Shown here piece after piece: positions 12,001 to 23,214 of a DNA stretch of 64,000 nucleotides. The notes beneath the pieces were generated by a model. It was not told the DNA's origin and did no database searches. It worked only from the letters and a program-made list of their open reading frames with translations. The stretch covers positions 2,522,294 through 2,586,293 of the forward strand of contig NW_019091364.1 of assembly GCF_001949145.1 (NCBI RefSeq), read 5' to 3'. Position numbers and translations under genes: made by a program. Position 1 is the stretch's first letter; the number at the start of each line of letters is the position of its first letter. This DNA comes from Acanthaster planci (Eukaryota > Echinodermata > Asteroidea > Valvatida > Acanthasteridae).

Positions 12001-14355
12001 AGGTCCCAAACACCAAAGCTATTCTATGTCGTCTGGACATCAATAAAACTACGCTACCTTGCAACAGAAATAAAAAAGCTGCAGTAAAGTTTTGTTGTAT
12101 TTTCAGGACGCGTCACATCCGCCATTTGGGGAGAAAGCATCGATTACTATGGCAACCAATTTTCACGCTGTCTTGGATGTCAACAGAGCTCTCATCCCAC
12201 TCATACGAGCTCATGGAAGGTAACATTGTCGATTAGGCAGTGACACTGAAGTTTCTGTAAGGTGTCTCGATTATGAGGTTAGGAACTATATTGAAGCGAT
12301 CGGCGATCCTTGGTATTCGGTGTTTTTATTACGGACGTCATATATATATTAAAACTATCTGGGCTCGGCATGCCTTTGTGCCGACCGTAATAAACCTGGA
12401 GAAAGAAACACACAGTGGACTGCCAACTCTAGCGGGCGCACCACACATTGCGCGTATACTTGTTCGGTCAGCCGGAGTTGCCGACACAGGAAACTTCCAG
12501 TTGACCTTTGAAGCGGTGTTCACGTACAATTAATGATTGCGACCGTCACGCGTCGCTGCGCTGGTAATTTTGCCCTGGAATGTTTTATTTTTCAGGTTTT
12601 TCGTGGATAAAATAGCCAAATTGGCATGAATAGATGAAATAGACAGCATACGATTGCGATATGATATTAGGTATACCATAAAAACTCAACCCCCTGTTTG
12701 CGTCATTAGGCGCTGCTTCCAACAACTGCACAATGATTACCCGGAAATTTATGGTTCTTCTTTAATTAATTTTCCAATTTCTAAAATAAAAATCACAAAA
12801 CAAAACTTGTATATTTTATTATGCTCCTTAGAATTGTCAGCGTAGTCAGTTCAGGCGGGGTCTGGGCATTCCAAAAAATGAGCAAGGAGCTGCAAGGTCG
12901 TTTCCAAGGAGCCAAGACGGAACAGGAAGTGGAGCAGCTCATGCACGAATTTGTGGCGTAGGTTCTAGAAGGTCAAAGTTCACTTCCGTAATAACCTTTT
13001 GAGTGCTTTCCTGCTTTGTCACCATGATGTCAGAAATGAATTCAAAGATAGCGATTACCGAAAGAAGTATTTTCAAAAATAAAATATAATGGTTGACAGT
13101 TTCTCTAGAGAAATTATGGAACAATTCTTCATTCTGACAATAGCTGACTCTTCCATTTTTGTAAATAGACCTGACAATATGTCTCTCAATTTATCGACTT
13201 TGGTCCAGAAACTGTCTGAAAAACAGTCACTTTTTTCTTATTAACCTCTTGATATTTTTTGAAGAATGTTACATGCAAATTTTTAATTCAGTTTTCATCG
13301 ACGTAAAGCCGTGCACTCTTGTACTGCACTGCATTATTCGGTGCGGTATAAAATGACGTTAGACCATAATTGAACCCTTGTTGTCGTATGAATTTTACAT
13401 GCGCTGTTGACTTTTGCCCCGTCTCGTCAGACTTGCCAAGGCCGGCAGTCACGCCCGTGAGGGATGGCCTGAAATGGTCTATGGAATATCCAAGATGGGG
13501 GTCATTGCACTTACCCGGATCCAAGCTGATGACATTGCCAAGGATAAGACGAAGGGCGAAGTTCTCATTACGTGTGTAAGTTGATCTATGTACAACTCTG
13601 TGGCATTTTGCTTCTACTGTTGGGAACTACATTGAGCAGCCTAGTCGTCTCAGTGCAGTATTATTCCTGGCAAATGTGCGTTGTCAAAATGTACCACTGT
13701 TTTCCTTATCATCAGATGCCATTATACCCAGCAATTCACAATAGCTAGACACTATCGGCGACCAGGAGGACTTACCATACGGAAAGCACAGTGCAGCCAC
13801 GCCTACGGCGCAACGCTAGAAGCAACGTAAGGTGCAGTGCGACGCCAATAGACCCCGCCCCGTAAACACGTGCACCATAAGCTTGCGGTGTGGCAAACCG
13901 GCTCAAAGTTAGTGCGGCATTGTTGCGACCTCTTGACTTCCTTTGGCGATGGAACTGTTCTGGAACCGAAAAAACAAACAAACAAACAAACAAACAAACA
14001 AAGCTTGCTAGCTGTTTTCAGCCGATGGAAACTTGTTAACCATTAGAGCTTGCACTTGTGTGAACCTGGTGGAAAAACGCATGCGTTGTGTCCCGTATAC
14101 GTTGTCTCCTCAATAGACAAGACTTTTATAAAATTAAGAACGCGTGGTCGTATTATGTATGTAACATTATATATTAAATGTCTTTCGCCATAGTGCTGCC
14201 CGGGCTACGTGGCCACAGATATGACGAATCACGAGGGGGAAAAGACAATCGATGAGGGCGCCGTTACGCCGGTCTACTGCGCCCTGCTACCGCCCGGTTC
14301 CAGCCAATTCAACGGCAAGATGTTCAGCGAGAAGAAGCTGCTTGAGTTCTGGTAG
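9046..14355 (+). CDS. CBR1: CBR-3: CBR1-like carbonyl reductase, complete
   Basis: Six exons: 9046-9072 (MSNTQRVAV), 10554-10817, 12107-12219, 12832-12957, 13431-13575 and 14194-14355 (stop TAG). All have GT-AG borders and intron phases 0,0,2,2,0, giving 278 residues. Motifs: TGANKGIG for cofactor binding, MATNF, a catalytic Ser within IVSVVSS, VYGISK (Tyr-X3-Lys) and CCPGYVATD. Two family positions differ: NNAG reads NNAA (residues LVNNAAVYYK) and the usual Asn of IVNV is Ser. It is the left-arm partner of CBR-4, with which it shares the start MSNTQRVAV and most of its exons. A possible extra in-frame exon lies at 11336-11386. Predicted cytosolic NADPH-dependent carbonyl reductase; substrate unknown. 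Confidence 0.92.
9350..9435 (-). repeat. tRNA-derived SINE-like fragment
   Basis: On the minus strand this reads a tRNA-like B box, GGTTCGAGTCCCGGCCC, preceded by GCACTCGCCTCTCAACGATG, an arrangement typical of tRNA-derived SINE heads. The cloverleaf is poor, so it is not called as a functional tRNA gene. It lies in intron 1 of CBR-3. Confidence 0.5.
10310..10440. repeat. Dispersed repeat C, copy in CBR-3 intron 1
   Basis: Shares the segments TTCGCTGGTTCACAAACGA and TGGCTCTTTTAACCAATGA with 20920-21100 (its arm partner), 30345-30645 and, in part, 16560-16690. Full copies are bounded on one side by a motif like AGAGGGCGCAGTTTTCCTAA. Non-coding. Probably an old non-autonomous transposon that was present before the inverted duplication. 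Confidence 0.6.
11336..11386 (+). other. Candidate cassette exon in CBR-3 intron 2
   Basis: A 51 nt segment has a perfect TTACAG acceptor before it and a GTAAGC donor after it. It is open in phase 0/0, so inclusion would add 17 residues (EVAVTVRDGVMEWELFN) between exons 2 and 3 without a frameshift. A related segment with acceptor and donor in phase 0 sits in the same intron of CBR-5 (36366-36455). Human CBR1 has no such insertion. It may equally be conserved repeat sequence with chance splice signals. Confidence 0.35.
13970..14001. repeat. (AAAC)n microsatellite
   Basis: About eight AAAC units in intron 5 of CBR-3. The matching part of CBR-4 lacks the run. Confidence 0.95.
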
Positions 14356-15696
14356 CGTCCGAACAATGAGTTTTCGTCATCGTCTCCTTAGACTTTCAGA
14401 CATGCAGACTTTTAGCCATTCATTCAACGTTAATTGCTCCTCGCATAACCCCCCAAAAAACCTAATTAGATAACTGCATGCATGCTCCACTAACACAGGA
14501 ATGGAATTCACCAAGTCAGTTTTGGTCATGTGGGTGTCCGGTCTATCGGGCTTGTGTACACAGAACAGTAAACAACATAGCTGCACAAACAACCTCAAAA
14601 GGGTTCATTCATTAACGTTCCTTATTTATGTCGTGGGTAACGCAATCAATGCCAAAGCTGGTTGAACATCATATCGCTGTACCATCCAGACTGCCACAAC
14701 TACACGACAGAGAGCTATTGAGAAACGCATACGGTGGGGGGGGTGTGACAATGTTGATGGTTTCATTCCGCTCTACCAATATAAATGCTCATTCTCAGTT
14801 ATTCTCTCTGTGGAATTTCGGAATAAATACAACAGCAGGTTCATAATTTGAAAGAAAAAAATCATGGCGTGTATTTGTTTATTTGAGTTTGTACAGAGCC
14901 AATTCAGCCATATAGTATCTCGATACTCGGTAAATAAGGTACCAAACGTACAGATTGCGTGTTTAATTAATCATAGCGACGACATGAAACAGTCGACCAA
15001 CCAAATGTCACATTCTCAATAACTCGATAGAGCGTGGATGCCATAGTTGATTCAAAACTTCAAGGACCACGGTTGACTCGTCAAAGAAACATCATTCACC
15101 TTTAATGTCACGGATGTTGCAAGGTGGATGACCGAAATTGAGAGGATGTATAGTTGAAATGGGAAGAAAATGATGATGCAGCATCGGTATTAAACACCGT
15201 TCATGGTTGACGTGGCCAAGGATCAAATGTCACTTTGCGGCCAAGTTTGCAAGGATAGTCATCGGAGGCATAAAGGTAACATTAGGAACCAGGCCTTAAT
15301 TGATCCAGGAGTATCAGCATGATATTGTATCTTACACTTTAAAATGACAATTCTCTTGGTAGAATTCTTGAAAGAAATACATGTCGGGCAGGGAAAAAAA
15401 ACAAAAAATAAACAAATAAACTATACGTTTATTTATAACCTTTATTAATCAGCATCTCATTACGGAGTTAGGAAGAAGGTCCAGTTTTAGAGGCAGGAGA
15501 AGACCTGGGTGCCTGGAGAAAACCTACGAGAGCGAGTATGGACTGGAAACCAAATGCACTTAAAGCCTAGGCCAAGCCAGGACTCCTTGGTGCAAAGTGA
15601 GGAAAGAACTGCTCCGCTAACTAGCTCCCCAGAAGAGGTTCTAATGGTGAAGCTGCTGGAGGCGCCGAGGGGGGAGGATACTTACTCAGGATCCAA

Positions 15697-15845
15697 CCAA
15701 GGGCCAGTTTGTTCCACGCAGGTCCGGACCGCGATCAGTGATCCGTCGCTGGTTCGCTGACACCAGAACGGTCAACCCACCGAATGGATAGCGATAACCA
15801 GCTCTTGGATCGCTGACCGTGATGCGTGTGAAACAAACAGGCCCT
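15697..15845. mobile_element. Short foldback element
   Basis: Ends read AGGGCCAGTTTGTTCCACGC and, inverted, GCGTGTGAAACAAACAGGCCCT. Internal sequence holds GATCAGTGATCCGT, which resembles GATCAGTGATCGTT near 25750 in a related-looking stretch (25660-25800). Non-coding. Confidence 0.65.
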
Positions 15846-16559
15846 AAAAACGCTCCATCAAACCAAACCATAAACCCACGGACCTTATATCAGTAAATGT
15901 GGACCCTTGATACCTTCATCAGCACGCAGAGGTCGTTGAGGCCACCTGCGGCTATCTTTAACCGTTCCAAATACAAAATGTAATACAAAGGCTTTTTCGC
16001 CATTACTAACCAAATTCGTTAATGGCATCAATAGTTACGACGCGTAAGCGAGCCATCGCCTATTGTATTCGGCACAGTAAAATGGCGGCTGGTGGCTTCA
16101 TTCGGGACAAAGGCATTGTGGGTCCAGTTTTGTTGTTACATGGTTTTTATAGGACATTTGCGCATAAACCCAGCTACATGTATATTGAAGTTTCATTCAT
16201 ACCTGCTCCAACCAAGGGCGCTGTTAGACCCTACAAGTCAAATAGGTAGGTACTTAAAACAAAAAATCTTTGAAAATTTTAAGTCTCTAGCCGTACATTA
16301 AAACATAAGGTTCGCTAAATTCACTGATGTTGGTCGTGCCAATTAAATGGTGCACACAATACCTGGGCGATAGTTTGTTTCGTTGAAATCTTTTAAAATT
16401 TACCCACTGTAAATAGCACCCTCCTATTGTGTTGGAAACACATTATATGGGCTAATGGTGGACGATTGACAGTGGACGGTGATGAATGTTCGCCAAGCCA
16501 GTTTTGGTCATGTGGGTGTTTGATCTTGGCCGAAATACAGAGCACAAACCCTCACACGA

Positions 16560-16690
16560 CAAGCTTCACCGGTTGAAAGGAGCCATGTTGGTGGGGAGCG
16601 TTCATTTTGTTGGTAGCCAAGATGAGGAAGTGTAGTCCCCATAACAGGAGCCGCAGTTGCCAGGAAAATTGTGCCTAGGCTCCTGTTCCT
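16560..16690. repeat. Dispersed repeat C, partial copy
   Basis: Shares TTGAAAGGAGCCATGTTGG and GTTCATTTTGTTGGTAGC with the copies at 20940 and 30370. Ends in a small hairpin (AACAGGAGCC to GGCTCCTGTT, 16642-16688). Confidence 0.55.
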
Positions 16691-17369
16691 GTTAGGCGGA
16701 TCATATTGAACATGCCGATCCTCTGTTTGTCAATTTCAAGCACTTAGGGTTTAAAATCTTTATTACCTAAATATGGGTAACTTTGCTTACAATTATTCAA
16801 ATAATCTACTTTCAAGCCCTTTTAGTCCATTTTAACCATGACTATACAGTTATATAGCACAAGAAGTGTTTCAAAAAGATATCTACGTTCCTCCAACGCC
16901 TTACAAAAGAGGCTTTTTTACCAGGGCAACATTATAACTTCTTGAATAGCTTGAGTAAATCGATTAAACATCCTTAACCTTATCTACATTAAAAATAAAA
17001 AGCTAATAAGCTTACACACAATACTACTCAACTCTTAAAATGTTTGATGTGTAATTGTCTTACCTCTGCGTGTGATGCTTTCGTTTTTCCATATTTTTCA
17101 CCTTATCTGTCATTTATATTGTGATTGTATCTGTCCACACGTTAGAAAAAGGAAGCTTTGCTTCAACCCATAGCTCTACCTATTAATGTTGTTGAATTAG
17201 GTATTCTCTTGATTTCTAAGTGAATTCCATTCCTGTGCTTATGGAGCATGCATGCAGTTATCTATTACGTTTTTGGGGAGTTATCCGAGAAGCAACGTTG
17301 AACGAATGTCTAAAAGTCTCCGTGTCTCAAAGTCTAAGAAGACGACGACGAAAACTCATTGTTCGGACG

Positions 17370-20300
17370 CTACCAGAACTCAACTAGCTTCTTTTCGCTG
17401 AACATCTTGCCGTTGAATTGACTGGAACCGGGCGGTAGCAGGGCGCAGTAGACCGGCGTAACGGCGCCCTCATCGATTGTCTTCTGCCCTTGGCAGTTTG
17501 TCATGTCTGTGGCCACGTAACCCGGGCAGCACTGTGGAAAAAGAGAAATACATAATCCCTAATTTTGCAGCACCGTCTATTGCCTCTGAAGAAGTGTTTT
17601 GTATCTCCGCAATACATATACCAACTCCGTCATGCACAATTAGCTAATTTTGTCTCACCGCTTCTGCTGTAAACATTTACTGTTTCGCCGCCACAGTCAA
17701 GAGGTTGCAACAGCGCCGCACTGACTTTGAACCGGTTTGCTACCGCAAGCTTACAGTGCACGTGTTTACGAGGTGGGGTCTATTGGCGTCGCATTGGACC
17801 TTACGTTGCTTCTAGCGTTGCGCCATAGGCGTGGCTGCACTGTGCTTTCAGTGTGGTAAGTCCTCCTGGTCGCCGATAGTGTCTAGCTATCGTGAATTGC
17901 TGGATATAATGGCATCTGATGATAAGGAAGACAGTGGTACATTTTGACAACGCACTTTTGCCAGGAATTGTAGGCCTACTGCAAGACTGCTGCTCCATGT
18001 AGTTCCCAACAGTAGAAGCAAAATGCTATAGAGTTGTACATAGATCAACTTACACACGTAAGAAGAACATCACCCTTAGTCTTATCCTTGGCAATGTCAT
18101 CAGCTTGGATCCGGGTAAGTGCAATGACCCCCATCTTGGATATTCCATAGACCATTTCAGGCCATCCCTCACGGGCGTGACTGCCGGCCTTGGCAAGTCT
18201 AACGAGAAGGGGCAAAAGTCAACAGCGCATGTAAAATTCATACGACAAAAAGGGTTCAATTATGGTGTAACGTCATTTTATACCGCACCGGATAATGCAG
18301 TGCCGTACAGGAGTGCCTGACTTGACGCCAACGAAAAGGGAATATAAAAATTGCATGCAATGTTGTCAACAAAATATCAGAAGGGGTCATTAACAAAGTA
18401 ACTGTATTTTTTTAGAGTTTATCTACACAATTTCAGAGTTTCGAAGAGTTCAAGTTTGACATAATGAAGATTTTTTTTTAATAATTCCCCGTCGACATCG
18501 ACGGTTATTTTGTTTGGGCCAATACTTCTTTCGGTGACCACTCAAAAGGTTTCTACGGAAGAGAACTTTAACCTTCTAGAACCTACGTCACAAATTCGTG
18601 CATGAGCTGCTCCACTTCCTGTTCCGTCTTGGCTCCTTGGAAACGACCTTGCAGCTCCTTGGTCATTTTTTGGAATGCCCAGACCCCGATTAAACTGGAT
18701 ACGTTGACGATTCTGAGAAGCATAACGCAATATGCAAGCTTTCTTTTGTGATTTTAATTTTAGAAATAAAAAAATTAATCAAAAAGGAATCTGGTAAAAA
18801 GAGTTGAATTTATTGAAGAATTTTGGGAAAATCCTCTTTAAATCTGGCGTTTCTACAGTTGAGACATTTTTATCACTTAGTCTTCAAAGCCGTGGCCCAT
18901 GGACACTGCAACGGTTCCTTCAGCCCGGCGACGGCAAAATGTGATGAAGGAATTTTGCCCGGAAGTGCTGTTCGACTTGCAATATGCATAATATGCATAA
19001 TGCACATTGACAGAAAGGAGTTAACGATTGGTCGAACAAGAGTTCGCGCCAAATTAACACTGAACCGGTGACGCATGATCGATGTGTGTTTGCCACGACC
19101 AAGCGTCTCAGATGGTGCGTTTGACAGCTTACGTGAGTTAAGGCCGGTTCGTACTTAGCGCAAAAGCGATAACGAACGCCAATTTGTGACGTCAGATCAA
19201 ATTTCCCGTTACGAATTCGCAAAAATTGAACACATTTTTTTACTTGAGCGAAATTTCCCTGCAATCTTTTTGTGACGTCAAATTCGCTTCGCTTTACATA
19301 AAGTACATGTATAAACCGGCCTTTACACAGTTTTTTCTTGTCCCACCGTCTCGCTTCTTTAACACGGGACACACGACCATTCCCAGGTCTTGTGTAAGCT
19401 TATAGAACCCTCCATTGTATTCAGTATTCATTGTCTTCATTGTACGACGTCTGTGATGGAAACACCGAATATATGAAGGATCGCTGATAGCTTCAGTGTA
19501 GTTCCTAGCCTCATAATCAAAATACCTTACAGAAACATCGGTTGTCACTACCTAGTCGACAATGTTACCTTCCATGAGCTCGTATGAGTGGGATGAGAGC
19601 TCTGCTGATATCCAAGGCAGCGTCGAAATTGATTGCCATAGTAACCGACGCCTTCTCTCCCAGTGGCAGAGATGACTCCTCCTGTAAGTACGACCAAATT
19701 TACTGCGGCCCTTTTTTTCTGTTGTAAGGTATTTCGTGATTTTGCTCACGTCAAGACTACAGAAAATAGCTTTCTTCTCCAGGTTCACGTATGCACGCAA
19801 ATGTGAAAAGGGCTTGTACTTTTAACCACATCTTCGCCATGTTGTCGACGAGTGAGCCCTCACGGCAATTATTAAACTCTATTCAACCCTCCAGACGATG
19901 CTGGCTCATGCATCACATCCCAAGACGTTGAATGTGTATATTCTATACCCTCTTTGGCTGTGTTAAATGTGACGTCAAATGTACATCGAGACAACTGCAT
20001 TCATTACCTTAAATTAAAATAACACATTACAAAAAAAACCAAAAAACAAAAACACAAAAACAAATCAGAGCAATGGCGTATCGATGATAACTCTTGAGAC
20101 ACTAGTATTTTCAAGACTGAGACGGGTTCAGCTAAGAAGGCAAGGGTGTGAGCATTATTCGGAAACTCTTGATGCGGTGTTGGGGAAAGTTAGTCATGTT
20201 ACTACATGTACTGTGGAAGCTCACAGAAACTGCAGTTATAGAAGCCAGTCAATAATTTCAAGACCAGCCCCAAACGGTGTAGCCCCTTCCTCAAACAAAG

Positions 20301-22775
20301 CAAGCCGAACTGAACCTTTATTTTTCGCCGAACGTTATGGTCGGAAATCACTGATTTAGTATCAAATTTAAGCGTGATCATGCCGCGTAACGGGTACATT
20401 TTCTGTCTGGACATTTTAATTCATTCAACGTCCAGCCTAAGGGCACAATGTCGGCTTTTTCTTACACTTACAGAAAGTGGCAGTTACCGTCAGCGAAGGA
20501 GTTATGAAAAGCGGATTATTAAAACTTGGATAGCCATATTGAAAACAAAATGAAATTACATCATGGTAGACCCCAGCGTTGTTAACCAGTATGTCCAAGC
20601 CTCCGTGCGTCTTATGTAGGAAATCCCTCAGCTGGCTCACGCTGGCCCGATCGGTAACGTCCAGCTGGTGAAACTTAGGCTGGAGCCCCTCCTGATTGAG
20701 TCTGGCCACGGCCTCCCTCCCCCTCTCCTCGTTCCTGGCAGTCAGGTAGACGATTCCATTGTCCAGCTGCTTGCACAGGGCTCGTACAATGGCAAAACCA
20801 ATGCCCTTGTTAGCTCCTGTTACCTGTAGCCATGGCAACGGAATATAAGATTTGTTTGGAGAAAAGCAGTGTACCGAAAAAGGCAGTGGTCGTTTGCAAA
20901 GTGCTTATCCTCCTTGAGCACAAGTACACACCCCTGTCATCGGTTGAAAAGAGCCATGTTGGCGGAGAGTGTTCAAAATTGTCGGTATCCACGCGACCGT
21001 AACGCGTAAATTCTATACTCGTTTGTTAACCAGCGAAGCACAGGGGCCTCCATTGTTAGGAAAACTGCGCCCTCTCTTGGTCCCTCCTGGAGCAGATGAC
21101 TATTTTTCCCGGATTTAACTGCGTAGTTTGGTCACAGTTCTTGATGTTTCAGGATGGGATATTGTTTGCTAAAAAGATCTTTATCATTGACGCACTTTAT
21201 GGATGGGGCCTCTCGTCTAGAAAGTGACAGTCCCAGTTTGGGTGGAGGGAAGGTGGGCAGAGACCCTTGATTCCAGCATCATTCATTCAGCCACTAGAGC
21301 TTGGGATTGAATAAAAGATAAGAGTTTTCATGACGATCTGCTCTGTGAGCAAAGTAAGGTGATGAACAGAAGTAGGGGATACCAGGGTAAAACGGTATTC
21401 CTTACCTTAAGTCAGAAAAATTTAGGTTAAATGTAAATTTAACCCTTTTAACTCGAAAATTTAACCTGATTTTGCCTTTGAGAAAGATTCTGCTAGGATT
21501 AAAATATCAGGCCCTCCATATTTTGTGATTTGTATTTCGGGTCACTTTAGTCAGGAAGCAGTTTACAGCAGTTGTTAGATATGTTCTTAATTGTAAATAT
21601 TTCATTTCATTTCAATTATTAATTTCTGCAAGCAAACGTTACAATCAAAGTAAACAAACACACATGTACAAAAGTTGACGAGAAAGAGAGTTAAGCAACA
21701 CCTCTGCAGGACTGCAAAACAGCAAACTTACGCACTGTCAAGTTGATCTCCAAATATCACAGATCCTCTAAATGAAGCAGGCGCACCTGTAACAGTGGTT
21801 GCTTTCTTGGCGGCAGTACCGCATGCCACTGTAACAAGCAAATTGAGAATTATATGCCCCTCGTCGGTTTTACCCCCCAGGCTTGGGCTTACATTCGGAG
21901 CAGCCGGTTGGAAGGGTAAAAACGGCCCTCAAGAAAAATGTGCTTGTATTTGGGTAATTCCAGAAATTAGGGGTCCAAAAGTGTGACAATTTTGTGTCTC
22001 TGTTACACCTGACCTTTGTTATTTGACCTGGAAATATCACCGGAACTGATTTCAAACTATTACTATTTGTTTGGCATGTATTTTGTATTTATTCATCACT
22101 CTTGGAAATCAGAAAATTTGTTCTGAATTCACAAAGTCATATGTAAGATATGACGGGGACACGAAAAAAAAATGGACCCCTAATTTCTGGAATTACATAT
22201 TTTGTCAAAATACATTCATTATTATGCGTCAATCTTTATTGTACCCTGACAAAACTACAAGCCTTATTTGAAACCAGGCATTCTTGAAGCCCAAATATTA
22301 TGAATTCTTCCGAAGTGCTGATGAATCTACCCATTTTATTTATTTATTTATTTATTTATTTATTTTTTGGAGCTAGGCTAATCTTTGCTAGTTAATTATA
22401 TTGGTTTACGACAGAAGTCTCTGAGCATGAGGGTAACCTCTCAAACATTTTCGAAATGAGGAAAAGAAACGTCAGTCAAGACAACATTTTATTTGACGCG
22501 CCATTTTGTCACCGGGGTAAAACGAAAAGGTTCGCTTTACCTCATCAGGATGCATTTTGTTTCACTTCGTTAATGGTGACTCTCATGGACACACCATGGC
22601 AGCCGCTGTAGGGTGTTACCTATCTTTGCCTTAGGACCTATTACGCTGTAGTTTAATGCCTCACTTGTCCCCACATTTCTAACATAATTGTACGGAATTT
22701 CTGCTTTATAAATGAATCAATTACACTTTAACATGAGGAGAATCTTACCACTGCAACGCGCTGAGTGTTGGACAT
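17370..22775 (-). CDS. CBR1: CBR-4: CBR1-like carbonyl reductase, complete
   Basis: Six exons on the minus strand: 22749-22775 (MSNTQRVAV), 20560-20823, 19569-19681, 18587-18712, 18054-18198 and 17370-17531 (stop TAG). Junctions are GT-AG and frame continuous, giving 278 residues. It keeps TGANKGIG, NNAG, MAINF (active-site Asn), IVNVSS with catalytic Ser, VYGISK and CCPGYVATD. Of the pair CBR-3/CBR-4 this copy is closer to the family consensus at the NNAG and IVNVSS positions. Exon 3 is the most changed relative to CBR-3 (EESSLPLGEKAS versus DASHPPFGEKAS). Intron 2 contains an inverted fragment (about 20410-20530) relative to CBR-3. Predicted cytosolic NADPH-dependent carbonyl reductase. Confidence 0.92.
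19137..19322. mobile_element. MITE in CBR-4 intron 3
   Basis: Ends read TTAAGGCCGGTTCGTACTT and, inverted, AACCGGCCTTTA, with further partial pairing inward (TGTGACGTCA segments). About 185 bp, non-coding. The matching intron of CBR-3 is about 245 bp shorter, which fits an insertion after the arm duplication. Target may be TTA/TAA. Confidence 0.65.
20410..20530 (+). repeat. Inverted intron fragment related to the candidate cassette exon
   Basis: On the plus strand, opposite to CBR-4, this reads CTTACAGAAAGTGGCAGTTA and aligns with 11270-11390, which lies on the sense strand of CBR-3. The cassette-like frame ends in a stop here and has no donor. It marks a small inversion in one arm. Confidence 0.6.
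20920..21100 (-). repeat. Dispersed repeat C, copy in CBR-4 intron 1
   Basis: Contains GTTGAAAAGAGCCATGTTGG, AACCAGCGAAGCACAGG and the end motif CATTGTTAGGAAAACTGCGC. Partner of 10310-10440 in the other arm and related to 30345-30645. Confidence 0.6.
22335..22364. repeat. (TTTA)n microsatellite
   Basis: About seven TTTA units in intron 1 of CBR-4. Confidence 0.95.
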
Positions 22776-23073
22776 GGTCGATGATGACACATCAGATGCG
22801 TGTCGTATCCTATTTAGCATCAGCAAATATACTTTTGTGCCTGTCGCTGACAACGCTTGAACTGCACGACAGAATGTGAAAGAACCAAGTGACTTTTAAC
22901 CCCTCAACGGTGGATGATCTCTCTGTGGAGAAATTTTTCAATGCAAACGATTTGTATGCATAAAATTGCCAGACACAACATGCCCTACAAAAACTAGACT
23001 TGCTGCAAAGTCGGCGATTGGTTTGATTTTACTCTCCGTGCGCGCATGCAATGTGTTCCGTTTAAACTTACGC

Positions 23074-23214
23074 ACTATTAGCCTTTTAGAAGCATGACGG
23101 ACACAATAAGAGGGCGCTATTTGAAGCGGGTAAATTTGGAGCAAACACAAAAGATTTTACCCAAACCAAATAGCGCCCTCCTAATGTGTCCGCCATAGTC
23201 CTAAAAGGCTAATG
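23074..23214. mobile_element. Foldback MITE in the right arm only
   Basis: Arms are ATTAGCCTTTTAGAAGCATG and its near reverse complement ending CTAAAAGGCTAATGG; the inner arms pair through AGGGCGCTATTTG and CAAATAGCGCCCT. The left arm at about 8725-8785 lacks it, so it inserted after the inverted duplication. A possible fragment (AATAGCACCCTCCTATTGTG) lies near 16411. Confidence 0.8.

Larger units (their letters stand above)
6370..14510 (+). repeat. Left arm of ~8 kb inverted duplication
   Basis: This arm carries CBR-3 and is the reverse complement of 17218-25320, which carries CBR-4. Matching anchors outside the exons are GTAAATTTTACAAACGGTAA near 7210 with its partner near 24240, the ATAGTGCCAATAT segment near 6695 with its partner near 25010, and the 3' flank 14356-14510 with 17218-17369. 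Exons are very similar; introns and flanks have many substitutions and indels, so the duplication is not recent. Edges are approximate. Confidence 0.85.
14511..17217. other. Spacer between inverted-duplication arms
   Basis: Sequence without a partner in the other arm. No supported gene. It contains a direct repeat (about 14504-14545 and 16490-16531, core CAGTTTTGGTCATGTGGGTG), a foldback element (15697-15845) and a dispersed repeat C relic (16560-16690). The first direct repeat unit starts at the inner edge of the left arm. Confidence 0.6.

Noticed and set aside
13772-13997. Minus-strand frames beginning MFVCLFVF
   Set aside because: They start inside the (AAAC)n microsatellite of CBR-3 intron 5 and have no homology.
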